Part shown: positions 10,260 through 19,573 of the stretch, piece after piece
Position numbering within the stretch: the stretch's first letter is position 1
Layout: each line of letters opens with the position of its first letter
From: Chelatococcus sp. HY11
GTDB lineage: Bacteria; Pseudomonadota; Alphaproteobacteria; Rhizobiales; Beijerinckiaceae
Length of the DNA stretch: 64,000 bases
NCBI RefSeq assembly: GCF_018398335.1
Contig: NZ_JAHBRX010000001.1
Coordinates: 3,340,001 to 3,404,000, forward strand
Direction: 5' to 3'
Translations under genes and position numbers: made by a program
The notes under the pieces: generated by a model
Told to the model about the DNA's origin: nothing
What the model saw: only the letters and a program-made list of their open reading frames with translations
Databases searched by the model: none

Positions 10260-11887
10260 TCGCAGCGTCGGCCGCAACTGTTGCCCAGCGTGCCGGGGCG
10301 GCGCGCGGCTGGTCCCGGCGGGCGATCGCCTGGATTGCCGGCGCCATCGGTGCCCTCGCCATGCCACCGATCGGCCTGTGGCCGGTTCTTATCGTCTCGC
10401 TCTCGACCGCAATCTGGCTTCTTGATGGCCGTGCCGGCCGGGGGGAGCCCTATTGGCGGAGTGTGCGGGGGGCGGCCTCGGACGGCTGGTGGTTTGGCTT
10501 CGGCTATTTCGTGGCGGGGCTCTGGTGGCTCGGAGCCGCGTTCTTCGTTCAGGCTGACGAATTTCTCTGGGCGTTGCCGCTCGGTGTGCTCGGTCTTCCG
10601 GCCGGGCTCGGGATCTTCTTCGCGCTGGGCTTTGCACTGGCGCGCACCTTATGGTCGCCCGGACCCGCGCGCATCATTACCCTGGCGGCTGCGTTGACGC
10701 TCGTGGAGTGGCTGCGCGGCCACATCCTCACGGGCTTTCCCTGGAACGTCCTCGGCATGGCGCTCGCCCAGGGGCCGGAAATCGCCGCCACGCCCGTCAT
10801 GGGCCAGATCGCCTCGGTCATCGGCCTGTGGGGCCTGACCTTCCTTGCGGCCGCATGCCTCGCGAGCCCGGCGACCCTGGTCGACCAGGGCTCCCTCAGT
10901 CGCCGCATCGGGCCGTCGCTCGTCGCGCTCGTCACGCTCGCCGGCATTGGCGCCTACGGGCTCGCGCGGATCCCCCGGCAGGATGTGGCGACCGTGCCCG
11001 GCATCGTGCTGCGGATCATGCAGCCCAATGTGCCGCAGGACGAGAAATTCCGGCGCGATCGCGCCCAGGCCATTCTCGACCACTATTTCACCGTGACCCG
11101 GCGGCCTATCACCGAAGCACTTGGCGAGCCAACCCACATCATCTGGCCGGAATCCGCCTTTCCCTTCCTGCTGGAGCGGGAACCGGCGGCTCTGGCGCAG
11201 ATCGGCGCGGTGCTCGGCCCGGAGCGCATCCTGATCACCGGGGCGGCACGCGCCGACGACCGCCTGCCAGGCGAGAACTATCGCATTTACAACAGTATCC
11301 AGGTGGTCGACGGACAGGGAACTTTGCGCGCGACCTACGACAAGGTGCATCTCGTTCCCTTCGGCGAATACCTTCCGTTCGGCGGTTTGCTGGAGCGTTT
11401 CGGTCTTCGACAATTCGTCGAGGTGCCGGGCACCTTCGCGGCCGGAGAGAAGAGCGTCCCCCTCGCCGTGCCCGGCCTGCCCGAGACGGCGCCGCTTATC
11501 TGCTATGAGGCGATATTCCCCGAGGATGTCATTCCAGCGGGAACGCGCCCTTCCCTGCTCCTGAACCTCACCAATGACGCCTGGTTCGGGATGACTGCTG
11601 GCCCCTACCAGCATTTCGCGCAGGCCCGCCTCAGGGCTATCGAGCAAGGTCTGCCACTGATACGGGCAGCGAATACTGGAATCTCCGCGGTCATCGACCC
11701 CTACGGCCGAACCACCGCGTCGCTCGGGCTGGGTCAGGAGGGCGTCGTGGACGCGCGCCTGCCTGTCGCACTCTCCTCGACACCTTATGCGCAATTCAGC
11801 AATGTATTTGTCGCGTTTCCGCTTATATGGTGCGCAGCGATTTTGATCCTCTCGCTACGGCCCCGCCGGGCAACCAAGGGCACATAG
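10256..11887 (+). CDS. lnt: Apolipoprotein N-acyltransferase
   Basis: 543 residues, GTG start overlapping the corC stop. An N-terminal block of about six hydrophobic helices precedes a periplasmic nitrilase domain, with a final membrane helix near the C terminus (FVAFPLIWCAAILILSL). The catalytic triad is visible as Glu in WPESAFPF, Lys in YDKVHLVPFGEYLPF and Cys in LICYEAIFPE. It adds the third acyl chain to lipoproteins at the inner membrane. Confidence 0.95.
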   Translation: MIAASAATVAQRAGAARGWSRRAIAWIAGAIGALAMPPIGLWPVLIVSLSTAIWLLDGRAGRGEPYWRSVRGAASDGWWFGFGYFVAGLWWLGAAFFVQADEFLWALPLGVLGLPAGLGIFFALGFALARTLWSPGPARIITLAAALTLVEWLRGHILTGFPWNVLGMALAQGPEIAATPVMGQIASVIGLWGLTFLAAACLASPATLVDQGSLSRRIGPSLVALVTLAGIGAYGLARIPRQDVATVPGIVLRIMQPNVPQDEKFRRDRAQAILDHYFTVTRRPITEALGEPTHIIWPESAFPFLLEREPAALAQIGAVLGPERILITGAARADDRLPGENYRIYNSIQVVDGQGTLRATYDKVHLVPFGEYLPFGGLLERFGLRQFVEVPGTFAAGEKSVPLAVPGLPETAPLICYEAIFPEDVIPAGTRPSLLLNLTNDAWFGMTAGPYQHFAQARLRAIEQGLPLIRAANTGISAVIDPYGRTTASLGLGQEGVVDARLPVALSSTPYAQFSNVFVAFPLIWCAAILILSLRPRRATKGT

Positions 11888-11996
11888 CCCTCAAAAAGCT
11901 GGCTACTGGGCAACAAGCTGCTCAAAATCAAATATTTAACGATTACACACTGGAAAAAGCCGCTCCCTCTTTTTCGGGAGATGATCTAGTGTGAGC

Positions 11997-12020
11997 GCCG
12001 CGACGTATGGAGGTCGCGGC
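11997..12020. other. Perfect 8-bp hairpin upstream of the XRE regulator
   Basis: GCCGCGAC (11997-12004), 8-nt loop, GTCGCGGC (12013-12020), 43 nt before the XRE start. No T-run follows, so it is not a clear terminator. It could be an operator for the regulator or a leader structure. The AT-rich stretch at 11925-11950 just upstream is the likeliest promoter zone. I see no SAM-II riboswitch core here. Confidence 0.4.
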
Positions 12021-12063
12021 TTCGGATCATGGTGGGTGCCATCTGGGCGACGGAGATTAGCGC

Positions 12064-12474
12064 GTGAAGAAAACTCCCAATCCCATCGACAAGCATGTCG
12101 GTAGCCGTGTGCGCATGCAGCGCATGTTGGTGGGGATGAGCCAGGAAAAGCTCGGCGAGGCGCTCAGCCTCACTTTCCAGCAGGTCCAGAAATATGAGAA
12201 GGGCACCAATCGCATAGGTGCCAGTCGCCTCCAGCAGATATCCCAGGTGCTGGGCGTGCCGGTGGACTTCTTTTTCACGGATGCCCCCGTTCCCGCAAAC
12301 GGAGAGGGCGGCTTTGCGGAAGCGCCTTCCACCGCCTATGTCGCGGACTTTTTATCGACCACCGAAGGCGTGCAACTGACGAAAGCCTTTGTCCGCATCC
12401 GCGACCCTAAAGTCCGCAGACGCATTGTGGATCTGGTCACGACGCTCGCGGGCGACGACGCGCAACCGGAATAA
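12064..12474 (+). CDS. XRE-family helix-turn-helix regulator upstream of metK
   Basis: 136 residues. The HTH_3 domain spans about residues 12-70 ([40 protein letters not shown]...[16 protein letters not shown]), followed by a roughly 60-residue tail with no recognised domain. This XRE protein is commonly found between lnt and metK in alphaproteobacteria and resembles the SinR-like/PhyR-unrelated XRE group; its targets are unknown to me. Regulation of metK is possible from position only. Confidence 0.85.
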   Translation: MKKTPNPIDKHVGSRVRMQRMLVGMSQEKLGEALSLTFQQVQKYEKGTNRIGASRLQQISQVLGVPVDFFFTDAPVPANGEGGFAEAPSTAYVADFLSTTEGVQLTKAFVRIRDPKVRRRIVDLVTTLAGDDAQPE

Positions 12475-12479
12475 AGCGT

Positions 12480-12506
12480 ATCGTTCCGTTCTTTTTATCG
12501 AACGAT
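12480..12506. other. Inverted repeat ATCGTTC/GAACGAT between the XRE gene and metK
   Basis: Arms at 12480-12486 and 12500-12506 with a T-rich 13-nt loop, starting 5 nt after the XRE stop. It could be a weak terminator for the XRE gene or a binding site before metK; the T-run lies in the loop rather than after the stem, which argues against a standard terminator. Confidence 0.3.
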
Positions 12507-12598
12507 TCCTGTCTTCCACCTTGACCCAGCGCGGCCGGGCTGTCACAACTCCCGCATCTGCGAGCAGCGCAACGGCTCGCGCCGAGAGAGGGTTGACT

Positions 12599-13771
12599 GT
12601 GCCTCGCCAGAATTATCTTTTCACGAGCGAATCCGTTTCCGAAGGCCATCCGGACAAGGTCTGCGATCGCATTTCCGACACCATCGTCGATGCTTACCTC
12701 GCCGCGCTGCCCGAAGCGCGCGTGGCATGCGAGACGCTCGCGACCACCAACCGCGTCGTCATCGCCGGTGAGGTCCGCGGGCCGGAAAGCCTGACGAAGG
12801 ACTACCTTGCCCATCTGGCGCGGCTTGCCATCCGCGACATCGGCTATGAACAGGACGGCTTCCACTGGGAGAAGGCGGACATCGACGTCCTCCTCCACGC
12901 CCAGTCCGCAGACATCGCCGTCGGCGTCGATTCCGCCGGCAACAAGGATGAAGGCGCCGGCGACCAGGGCATCATGTTCGGCTATGCCTGCCGCGAGACC
13001 CCGGAACTGATGCCCGCGCCGATCTATTACGCGCATCGCATCCTCAAGACCCTGTCCGACGCCCGCCGCTCGGGCGAGACCGGGGCGCTGGGGCCGGATG
13101 CCAAGAGCCAGGTCACGGTTCGCTACGAGGACGGCAAGCCGACCGGCGTCACGCAGATCGTGCTGTCGACGCAGCATCTCGACGAGGCGCTGACTTCCCA
13201 CGACGTCCGCCACATCGTCGAACCCTATATCCGCTCGGCGCTGCCCGAGAACTGGATCACCGGCGAGACGGTCTGGCACGTCAATCCCACCGGCAAGTTC
13301 GTCATCGGCGGCCCGGATGGTGACTGTGGCCTCACGGGCCGCAAGATCATCGTGGACACCTATGGCGGTGCCGCGCCGCACGGCGGCGGCGCCTTCTCCG
13401 GCAAGGACCCGACGAAGGTGGATCGTTCCGCCGCCTACGCGGCGCGCTACCTGGCGAAGAACGTGGTTGCGGCCGAGCTCGCTGATCGCTGCACCATCCA
13501 GGTGTCCTACGCCATCGGCGTCTCGAAGCCGCTCTCGCTCTATGTGGACCTGCATGGTACCGGCCAGGTCGACGAGGCCAAGCTCGAGAAGGTTCTGCTC
13601 GAGGTCATGGATCTGTCCCCGCGCGGCATCCGCGAGCATCTGGCGCTGAACCGCCCGATCTATGCGCGGACCGCGGCCTATGGCCATTTCGGCCGGCCAG
13701 CCGAAGCCGATGGCGGCTTCTCCTGGGAGCGCACGGATATCGCGAAGGACATCCGCAACGCGCTGGTGTGA
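12599..13771 (+). CDS. metK: S-adenosylmethionine synthetase
   Basis: 390 residues. Signatures seen: [13 protein letters not shown] at the start, [12 protein letters not shown] (ATP-binding hexapeptide region) and [19 protein letters not shown] (P-loop-like). Makes SAM from methionine and ATP. GTG 12599 is chosen because GAGAGAGGG lies at 12583-12592 and conserved residues start at once; an in-frame extension back to 12389 overlaps the XRE gene and is unlikely. AhcY, which clears the SAH product of SAM use, is encoded about 25 kb away in the same window. Confidence 0.96.
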   Translation: MPRQNYLFTSESVSEGHPDKVCDRISDTIVDAYLAALPEARVACETLATTNRVVIAGEVRGPESLTKDYLAHLARLAIRDIGYEQDGFHWEKADIDVLLHAQSADIAVGVDSAGNKDEGAGDQGIMFGYACRETPELMPAPIYYAHRILKTLSDARRSGETGALGPDAKSQVTVRYEDGKPTGVTQIVLSTQHLDEALTSHDVRHIVEPYIRSALPENWITGETVWHVNPTGKFVIGGPDGDCGLTGRKIIVDTYGGAAPHGGGAFSGKDPTKVDRSAAYAARYLAKNVVAAELADRCTIQVSYAIGVSKPLSLYVDLHGTGQVDEAKLEKVLLEVMDLSPRGIREHLALNRPIYARTAAYGHFGRPAEADGGFSWERTDIAKDIRNALV

Positions 13772-13817
13772 TATCCAAACCTTGTGTGATGTGCAGGACA
13801 TTGCCATGAGGCGGGAT

Positions 13818-13847
13818 TGGCCGGGTTCGCCCGGCCATTGCCATTTT
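13818..13847 (+). terminator. UUCG-capped hairpin between metK and trmB
   Basis: TGGCCGGG (13818-13825), TTCG tetraloop, CCCGGCCA (13830-13837), then a five-T run at 13843-13847. The stem is strong, but the T-run is displaced by 5 nt, so this may be an attenuating terminator after metK with read-through into trmB. Confidence 0.5.
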
Positions 13848-13881
13848 TGGGGCCGTCCCACGCGACGGTGACGAGACCGTT

Positions 13882-14568
13882 ATGATCGAGACCGAGGAAA
13901 GACGCGGCGCATTCTGGGGCCGCCGGGTGGGGCACAAACTGCGCGAGCATCAGTCCGAACTCATGGACGTGCTGCTGCCGCATCTCATGGTGCCCGAAGG
14001 ACCGCTCCCGCCCCCGGAGGATGTATTCGGCCGGCCGATGGACGATCTCTGGCTCGAGATCGGCTTCGGGGGAGGCGAACATCTGCTGACGCGGGCGGAG
14101 GCCAACCGCGATATCGGCTTTATCGGCTGCGAACCCTTCATCAACGGCATGGCCAAGTTGTTAGCGGGCGTCGAGGAACGCGGGCTCGACAATATCCGCC
14201 TGTTCGACGAGGACGCCGCGCTCCTTCTGCCGCGCCTGGGCGAAGCCAGCGTCGGACGCGCCTTCCTGCTTTATCCCGATCCCTGGCCAAAGCGGCGGCA
14301 TCGCAAGCGGCGCTTCGTCTCCGACGCAACCCTGAAGGCGCTCGCGCGCGTCCTGAAACCAGGCGCGGCGTTCTGCTTCGCGACGGATATCGACGATTAC
14401 GCCGCCTGGACGCTGGCCCGCATCCTGCGCTCGGCCGACTTCGCATGGGCGGCAGAGGGGCCCGACGACTGGCGCAGGCCGTGGGCGGGATGGCCCGGGA
14501 CACGGTATGAAGCGAAAGCCCTGCGGGAAGGCCGAACGCCGGGCTATTTCACCTTCATTCGCCAATAA
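13882..14568 (+). CDS. trmB: tRNA (guanine-N7-)-methyltransferase TrmB
   Basis: 228 residues. The SAM-binding motif LEIGFGGGEHLLTRAEANRD, the acidic residue in FIGCEPFINGMAK and the hallmark LLYPDPWPKRRHRKRRF identify TrmB, which makes m7G46 in tRNA. It follows metK by 110 nt, the usual alphaproteobacterial order. In rhizobia as I recall, trmB is often followed by rimP-nusA; here it is followed by rpsA. Confidence 0.93.
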   Translation: MIETEERRGAFWGRRVGHKLREHQSELMDVLLPHLMVPEGPLPPPEDVFGRPMDDLWLEIGFGGGEHLLTRAEANRDIGFIGCEPFINGMAKLLAGVEERGLDNIRLFDEDAALLLPRLGEASVGRAFLLYPDPWPKRRHRKRRFVSDATLKALARVLKPGAAFCFATDIDDYAAWTLARILRSADFAWAAEGPDDWRRPWAGWPGTRYEAKALREGRTPGYFTFIRQ

Positions 14569-14992
14569 GCGCGAAAAGGCCGGTTTTCGACCTCAGAAAC
14601 CGCCATTTCTCTCGATTTTGTGCGATCTTTGGACGCACGGGGGCCTTGCGGAGTCCCCCGTGCCTCTTATATAGCTTTGCCGTCCAGCAAGACGCTGCAT
14701 CTTTTTTGGCAGCGCGTCAGGGTGCGTCATACCGCGCCCTTTCCGTGTTCCAAGATCCAACATCTTGTTGCGAAAATCGCCTCCGGGCGGGATCGCACGG
14801 ACATACCAGACGTTCCCGACCATCGGTTCGATGTGCCGGCTCGTCCGTTTTTGCCTCGCGCCATTGGCCTGACAGAGTCGGCCTGACCGCGGCGATGCGT
14901 GACGAAAGTCGCATGGCTCGCCAAGCCGTGCGCGGCCGAGGTCGAGGAGCGGAACGCAACCTGTACGCCGGTACACTGGCAGTGGAGAACGA
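14569..14992 (+). promoter_or_regulatory. 424-bp rpsA upstream region
   Basis: No gene is supported here. It holds a perfect 8-bp hairpin (CACGGGGG 14636-14643 / CCCCCGTG 14655-14662) that is probably the end of the trmB transcript, although only a weak TCTTAT stretch follows. The rest is likely promoter and leader for rpsA. cmk, which usually precedes rpsA, is absent. S1 mRNA leaders are autoregulatory in E. coli; the sequence does not show whether this one is. Confidence 0.5.
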
Positions 14993-16696
14993 ATGTCCGT
15001 TTCCGTCAATCACGCCCCGTCCCGCGAGGATTTCGCGGCGCTTCTCGAAGAGTCCTTTGGTGAGCACGAGTCTCACGAGGGCAGCGTCGTCAAGGGCATC
15101 GTCGTCGCCATCGAGAAGGACGTGGCCGTCATCGACATCGGCCTGAAGACCGAAGGCCGCGTCGCGCTCAAGGAATTCACGGGCCCCGGCCGCGACCAGA
15201 CCCTCAAGGTGGGGGACGAGGTCGAGGTTTATCTGGAGCGCGTCGAGAATGCGCTCGGTGAAGCCGTCATTTCGCGTGACAAGGCTCGCCGTGAAGAGAG
15301 CTGGGTCAAGCTCGAGAAGGCCTTCGAGGCCAACGAGAAGGTCACGGGCGTCATCTTCAACCAGGTCAAGGGTGGTTACACCGTCGATCTCGACGGCGCC
15401 GTCGCCTTCCTGCCGCGCAGCCAGGTCGACATCCGCCCCGTGCGCGACGTCACCCCGCTGATCGGTCAGCCGCAGCCCTTCCAGATCCTCAAGATGGATC
15501 GCCGTCGCGGCAATATCGTCGTGTCGCGCCGTACCGTCCTCGAGGAGACCCGCGCCGAGGCCCGCTCCGAGCTCGTGGCCAACCTCGAAGAGGGTCAGGT
15601 CATCGAGGGCGTGGTCAAGAACATCACCGAGTATGGTGCGTTCGTTGATCTCGGCGGCATCGACGGCCTGCTCCATGTCACCGACATGGCATGGCGCCGC
15701 GTCAACCACCCGACCGACGTCGTCACCATCGGCCAGTCGGTCAAGGTCAAGATCATCAAGATCAACCACGAGACGCACCGCATCTCGCTGGGCATCAAGC
15801 AGCTTCTGGCCGATCCGTGGGAAGGCATCGCCACCCGCTATCCGCTCGAGGCGCGCTTCAAGGGCCGCGTGACCAACATCACCGACTACGGCGCCTTCGT
15901 GGAGCTGGAGCCGGGGATCGAGGGCCTCATTCACGTCTCCGAGATGTCCTGGACGAAGAAGAACGTCCATCCCGGCAAGATCGTCTCGACCTCCCAGGAA
16001 GTCGAAGTGCAGATCCTCGAGGTCGATCCGGTCAAGCGCCGCATCTCGCTCGGTCTCAAGCAGACCCTGCAAAACCCGTGGGAAGCCTTCGCCGAGAAGT
16101 TCCCGGCCGGCGCAACCGTCGAAGGCGAGGTCAAGAACAAGACCGAGTTCGGTCTGTTCATTGGTCTCGACGGCGACGTGGACGGCATGGTCCATCTCAC
16201 CGACCTCGACTGGAACCGTCCGGGCGAGCAGGTCATCGAAGAGTTCAAGAAGGGCGACGTCGTTCGCGCCGTCGTTCTGGACGTCGATGTGGAGAAGGAG
16301 CGCATCTCGCTCGGCATCAAGCAGCTCGAGGGTGACCCCTTCGCCGATGCCGGCGAGCTCAAGAAGGGCGCCATCGTCACCTGCGAGGTTCTCGAGGTGA
16401 AGGACAGCGGCATCGAGGTGAAGATCGTCGATACCGACATGACCTCCTTCATCCGTCGCGCCGAGCTCGCTCGCGAGCGTGGCGACCAGCGTCCGGAGCG
16501 TTTCGCCGCCGGCGAGAAGGTGGATGCCCGCGTGGTCCAGTTCGACCGCAAGGCGCGCCGCATCCAGCTGTCCATCAAGGCGCTGGAAGTGGCCGAGGAG
16601 AAGGAAGCCATCGCTCAGTATGGTTCGTCCGACTCGGGCGCCTCGCTCGGCGACATCCTCGGGGCCGCCCTCAAGCGCGCCAACGAGAAGAAGTGA
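14993..16696 (+). CDS. rpsA: 30S ribosomal protein S1
   Basis: 567 residues, close to the alphaproteobacterial norm. Six S1 RNA-binding domains can be followed by their recurring GxVxxIxxYGAFVDL-type strands: around residues 30-95, 115-180, 200-268 (VKNITEYGAFVDLGGIDGLLH), 285-355 (VTNITDYGAFVELEPGIEGL), 372-442 and 460-528. Binds mRNA and helps initiate translation on structured leaders. The codon bias is strongly toward GGC/CTC/AAG, as expected for a highly expressed gene. A strong terminator follows, so it is probably a single-gene transcript. Confidence 0.96.
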   Translation: MSVSVNHAPSREDFAALLEESFGEHESHEGSVVKGIVVAIEKDVAVIDIGLKTEGRVALKEFTGPGRDQTLKVGDEVEVYLERVENALGEAVISRDKARREESWVKLEKAFEANEKVTGVIFNQVKGGYTVDLDGAVAFLPRSQVDIRPVRDVTPLIGQPQPFQILKMDRRRGNIVVSRRTVLEETRAEARSELVANLEEGQVIEGVVKNITEYGAFVDLGGIDGLLHVTDMAWRRVNHPTDVVTIGQSVKVKIIKINHETHRISLGIKQLLADPWEGIATRYPLEARFKGRVTNITDYGAFVELEPGIEGLIHVSEMSWTKKNVHPGKIVSTSQEVEVQILEVDPVKRRISLGLKQTLQNPWEAFAEKFPAGATVEGEVKNKTEFGLFIGLDGDVDGMVHLTDLDWNRPGEQVIEEFKKGDVVRAVVLDVDVEKERISLGIKQLEGDPFADAGELKKGAIVTCEVLEVKDSGIEVKIVDTDMTSFIRRAELARERGDQRPERFAAGEKVDARVVQFDRKARRIQLSIKALEVAEEKEAIAQYGSSDSGASLGDILGAALKRANEKK

Positions 16697-16700
16697 TCAC

Positions 16701-16765
16701 AAGGCCGCGAAGCTCGCGGCCTTTCAAAGAAAACGACCCGCGCGGAGCGATCCGCGCGGGTTTTT
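16701..16765 (+). terminator. Rho-independent terminator after rpsA (two stem-loops)
   Basis: The first hairpin is AAGGCCGCGA (16701-16710) / TCGCGGCCTT (16714-16723). The second is CCCGCGCGGA (16737-16746), GCGA loop, TCCGCGCGGG (16751-16760), followed directly by TTTTT (16761-16765). The second is a textbook intrinsic terminator. Confidence 0.88.
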
Positions 16766-16788
16766 CTATCTGCCTCAGGAGCCCAGAC

Positions 16789-18120
16789 GTGACAATCGCC
16801 GCGAATGCCCCAGTTGATATGATCGAGGGCGAAGTCGCCGCCATCGGCATCGATTTCGGCACCACGAACAGCGTCGTCGCGCTGGCTCACCCCGATGGGC
16901 GCGTCACCACCCGCAGCTTTCCCACACATGCCGGCCCGGTGGACGCCTATCGTTCGGCCCTGATGTTCTGGCGCGAGGGACGTCCGCCGGCGAGCACGAT
17001 CCGTCATGCCAGCGGGCCGGACGCGCTCAACATGGCGATCGACATGACGAGCGAGCATCGCTTCCTCCAGTCGCTCAAGACCCACCTGTCCAGCCGCGCC
17101 TTCCAGGACACGCGCCTCTTCGGCAAGCTCTACCGGCTGGAGGAGTTGATCGGCGTCTTTCTCGGGGACCTCACGGCCAACCTCCAGGGCCTCGACACTC
17201 TGCCCCTCGTTTCCGGACGTCCGGTCGTATTCGCGGGCGACCGGCCCGACGAGGAGCTCGCGCTGCGTCGCCTCACAGCCGCCTATGCGGCCGGCGGCAT
17301 GGCGAAGGTGGACTATGCCTATGAGCCACTGGGCGCCGCTTACTGGTACGCGCGCGACCTCACACGGCCCGAGACGATGCTCGTCGCCGACTTCGGCGGC
17401 GGCACGAGCGACTTCTCGGTCATGCGCTTCGAGCCGGGCGGCGATGCCGGGCGGCTCAAGGCCATTCCGCTTTCCCATGCCGGTGTGGGCGTCGCGGGGG
17501 ACAGCTTCGACTACCGGATCATCGAGCACGCCGTTTCACCGCGGCTTGGCAAGAACACGCGATACCGCTCCTTCGACAAATGGCTGCCGGTGCCGGCGCA
17601 CTACCATGCCGCCTTCGCGCAATGGCACCGCCTGTCCCTGATGAAGAGCCGGGAGACCATGGCCGAGCTCAAGGCGCTGATCAGGGATTCCGAGGACCCC
17701 GCCAAGCTGGAGGACCTCCTGGCCGTCATCGAGTATGACCTTGGCTATGCCCTCTACCGGGCGGTGTCGGCCGCCAAGATCGCCCTGTCATCGGCGGACG
17801 AGGCGGTCCTGTCCTTCAACGAAATTGACGTGAAGATCGAGGCGACGATTAAGCGGGCCGATTTCGACCGCTGGATCGCCGACGATGTCGCCGCGATCGA
17901 GGGCGCTCTCGATGAGGCGCTGGCGCGCGCGGGCATCGCTCCCGAGGCTATCGAGGCCGTCTTCATCACGGGCGGCACCTCGCACGTGCCAAGCGTCCGC
18001 GCCCTGTTCGACAGGCGCTTCGGACGTGAGCGCATCCATGTGGGCGACGCCTTCCGGTCCGTCGCGAGCGGCCTTGCCCTGATCGCGCTCGATCGTCAAC
18101 GCGCCGTCGCGGCTGCCTGA
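16789..18120 (+). CDS. Hsp70-family chaperone-like protein (YegD type)
   Basis: 443 residues. The actin/Hsp70 ATPase motifs are all visible: phosphate 1 GIDFGTTNSVVALA, phosphate 2 LVADFGGGTSDFSVM and the adenosine loop FITGGTSHVPSVRALF. There is no substrate-binding domain or DnaK C-terminal lid, matching YegD rather than DnaK. Start GTG 16789 has AGGAG at 16777-16781; the longer in-frame start at 16693 would run through the rpsA terminator and is rejected. Client proteins are unknown. It sits alone between the rpsA terminator and sppA. Confidence 0.87.
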   Translation: MTIAANAPVDMIEGEVAAIGIDFGTTNSVVALAHPDGRVTTRSFPTHAGPVDAYRSALMFWREGRPPASTIRHASGPDALNMAIDMTSEHRFLQSLKTHLSSRAFQDTRLFGKLYRLEELIGVFLGDLTANLQGLDTLPLVSGRPVVFAGDRPDEELALRRLTAAYAAGGMAKVDYAYEPLGAAYWYARDLTRPETMLVADFGGGTSDFSVMRFEPGGDAGRLKAIPLSHAGVGVAGDSFDYRIIEHAVSPRLGKNTRYRSFDKWLPVPAHYHAAFAQWHRLSLMKSRETMAELKALIRDSEDPAKLEDLLAVIEYDLGYALYRAVSAAKIALSSADEAVLSFNEIDVKIEATIKRADFDRWIADDVAAIEGALDEALARAGIAPEAIEAVFITGGTSHVPSVRALFDRRFGRERIHVGDAFRSVASGLALIALDRQRAVAAA

Positions 18121-18196
18121 AGCCTTGCCGGTTCGGCCCCCGGGGACTAAATCAGACGGCATCGCATGCCATCCGCGTTGCTGAGGAACCTTGCCG

Positions 18197-19162
18197 ATGT
18201 CCTTCGAGGCCGATCTTCTTGTCGATCGCAAGCGTCTCCGGCGCAAGCTGACCTGGTGGCGCGCGGCGGTGTTCCTGGTGCTCATTCTCGCGGTCGGGGC
18301 GGTTGCCTGGGCCTTCCGCGACAAGGTGAGCGACGGTCAGGCGCAGATCGCGCGGATATCCCTGTCCGGCTTCATCAGCGGCGATGAGCGCACGCTCAAC
18401 CTCATTCGCGATGTCGGCAACAGCCGGGCCGTGCGGGCCGTGCTTGTCGAGATCTCCAGCCCGGGCGGCACGACCTCCGGCGCGGAAAGGGTCTATAACG
18501 CGCTCCGCGAACTGTCGGCGAAGAAACCGACCGTGGCTGTCGTCGGCGGGCTTGCGGCTTCCGGCGGCTACATAGCGGCCATCGGCACGGACCGCATCGT
18601 GGCGCTGGAGACATCCCTCGTCGGTTCGATCGGCGTGCTGATGCAGTATCCGAACGTCGAGGGGCTGCTCAACACCCTCGGGGTGAAGATGGAAGAGGTG
18701 AAGTCCAGCCCCCTGAAGGCCGCGCCCAACGGATTCGAGCCGACCTCCCCGGCCGCGCGCGCTGCCCTCGAATCCCTCATCGCCGACAGCTACGCCTGGT
18801 TCAAGCGGTTGGTGCGTGAACGGCGCAAGTTCGATGAGACGCAGCTGACCGTGGTTGCCGACGGGCGCGTGTTCACGGGCCATCAGGCGGCGGAACTCGG
18901 CCTCATCGATCAGATCGGCGACCGGCGCGAGGCTATTCGTTGGCTGGAACAGGACAAGAAAGTCGCCCGGGATCTTCCCGTGCGCGAGTGGAAACGCTCC
19001 GGATCGGACGGAACCTTCGGACTGTGGAGTGCAATGGCGATCGGCGCGCAGGGCGTGGGCTTGACTAATATTGCGGCGATTTTTGACCGTCTTGACAATC
19101 AATTAGCCGCTCACCGCCTTGACGGGCTTCTCGCCCTCTGGCACCCTGCACTCGAAAAATAG
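18197..19162 (+). CDS. sppA: Signal peptide peptidase SppA (short form)
   Basis: 321 residues with a single N-terminal membrane anchor (about residues 22-42: AAVFLVLILAVGAVAWAF), then one S49 peptidase domain in the periplasm. The nucleophile region is GGLAASGGYIAA; the lysine general base is expected in the SPLKAAPNGFE region. The short form works as an octamer to degrade cleaved signal peptides (family knowledge). Start ATG 18197 has GAGGAA at 18183-18188. Confidence 0.9.
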   Translation: MSFEADLLVDRKRLRRKLTWWRAAVFLVLILAVGAVAWAFRDKVSDGQAQIARISLSGFISGDERTLNLIRDVGNSRAVRAVLVEISSPGGTTSGAERVYNALRELSAKKPTVAVVGGLAASGGYIAAIGTDRIVALETSLVGSIGVLMQYPNVEGLLNTLGVKMEEVKSSPLKAAPNGFEPTSPAARAALESLIADSYAWFKRLVRERRKFDETQLTVVADGRVFTGHQAAELGLIDQIGDRREAIRWLEQDKKVARDLPVREWKRSGSDGTFGLWSAMAIGAQGVGLTNIAAIFDRLDNQLAAHRLDGLLALWHPALEK

Positions 19163-19189
19163 TGATTTTTCAAGGACTAAGCGGGGCAC

Positions 19190-19513
19190 ATGATCAAGTC
19201 GGAACTGGTGCTGCTCATTGCTGAGCAAAACCCGCATCTCTACCAACGAGATGTCGAGAACATCGTAAACGCCATCCTGGACGAGATCACGCGGGCCCTG
19301 GCCCGTGGTGACCGGGTGGAGTTGCGCGGCTTCGGAGCCTTCTCGGTGAAGAAGCGCGATGCCCGCGTCGGACGTAATCCGCGCACAGGCGAGACCGTCT
19401 CGGTCGCGGAAAAGATGATTCCCGTGTTCAAGACTGGCAAGGAGATGCGCCAGCGGCTCAATGGCGGCACCCCAACCACCCGCAGCCGTGGCGCCGCACG
19501 CGCACGGGCATGA
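19190..19513 (+). CDS. ihfB: Integration host factor subunit beta
   Basis: 107 residues; [23 protein letters not shown] opens the HU/IHF fold and [20 protein letters not shown] is the DNA-bending arm with the intercalating proline. The C-terminal tail is Thr/Arg-rich. It pairs with IhfA (not in the window) to bend DNA by about 160 degrees. Order sppA-ihfB-lapA-trpF is a conserved alphaproteobacterial neighbourhood. Confidence 0.94.
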   Translation: MIKSELVLLIAEQNPHLYQRDVENIVNAILDEITRALARGDRVELRGFGAFSVKKRDARVGRNPRTGETVSVAEKMIPVFKTGKEMRQRLNGGTPTTRSRGAARARA

Positions 19514-19573
19514 TGTTGCGTTGAGCGGCGGAACACCGATTCTTGGGAGAGTCGATTCCGTGAGAGAATCGAT

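Noticed and set aside
12507-12598. SAM-responsive riboswitch before metK
   Set aside because: I looked for SAM-II/SAM-V type cores in the XRE-metK gap and in the leader at 11.9-12.06 kb and did not find the conserved pairing blocks.
16693-16788. N-terminal extension of the Hsp70-like protein from an in-frame ATG at 16693
   Set aside because: It would translate the rpsA terminator hairpins and has no ribosome-binding site; GTG 16789 with AGGAG is better.
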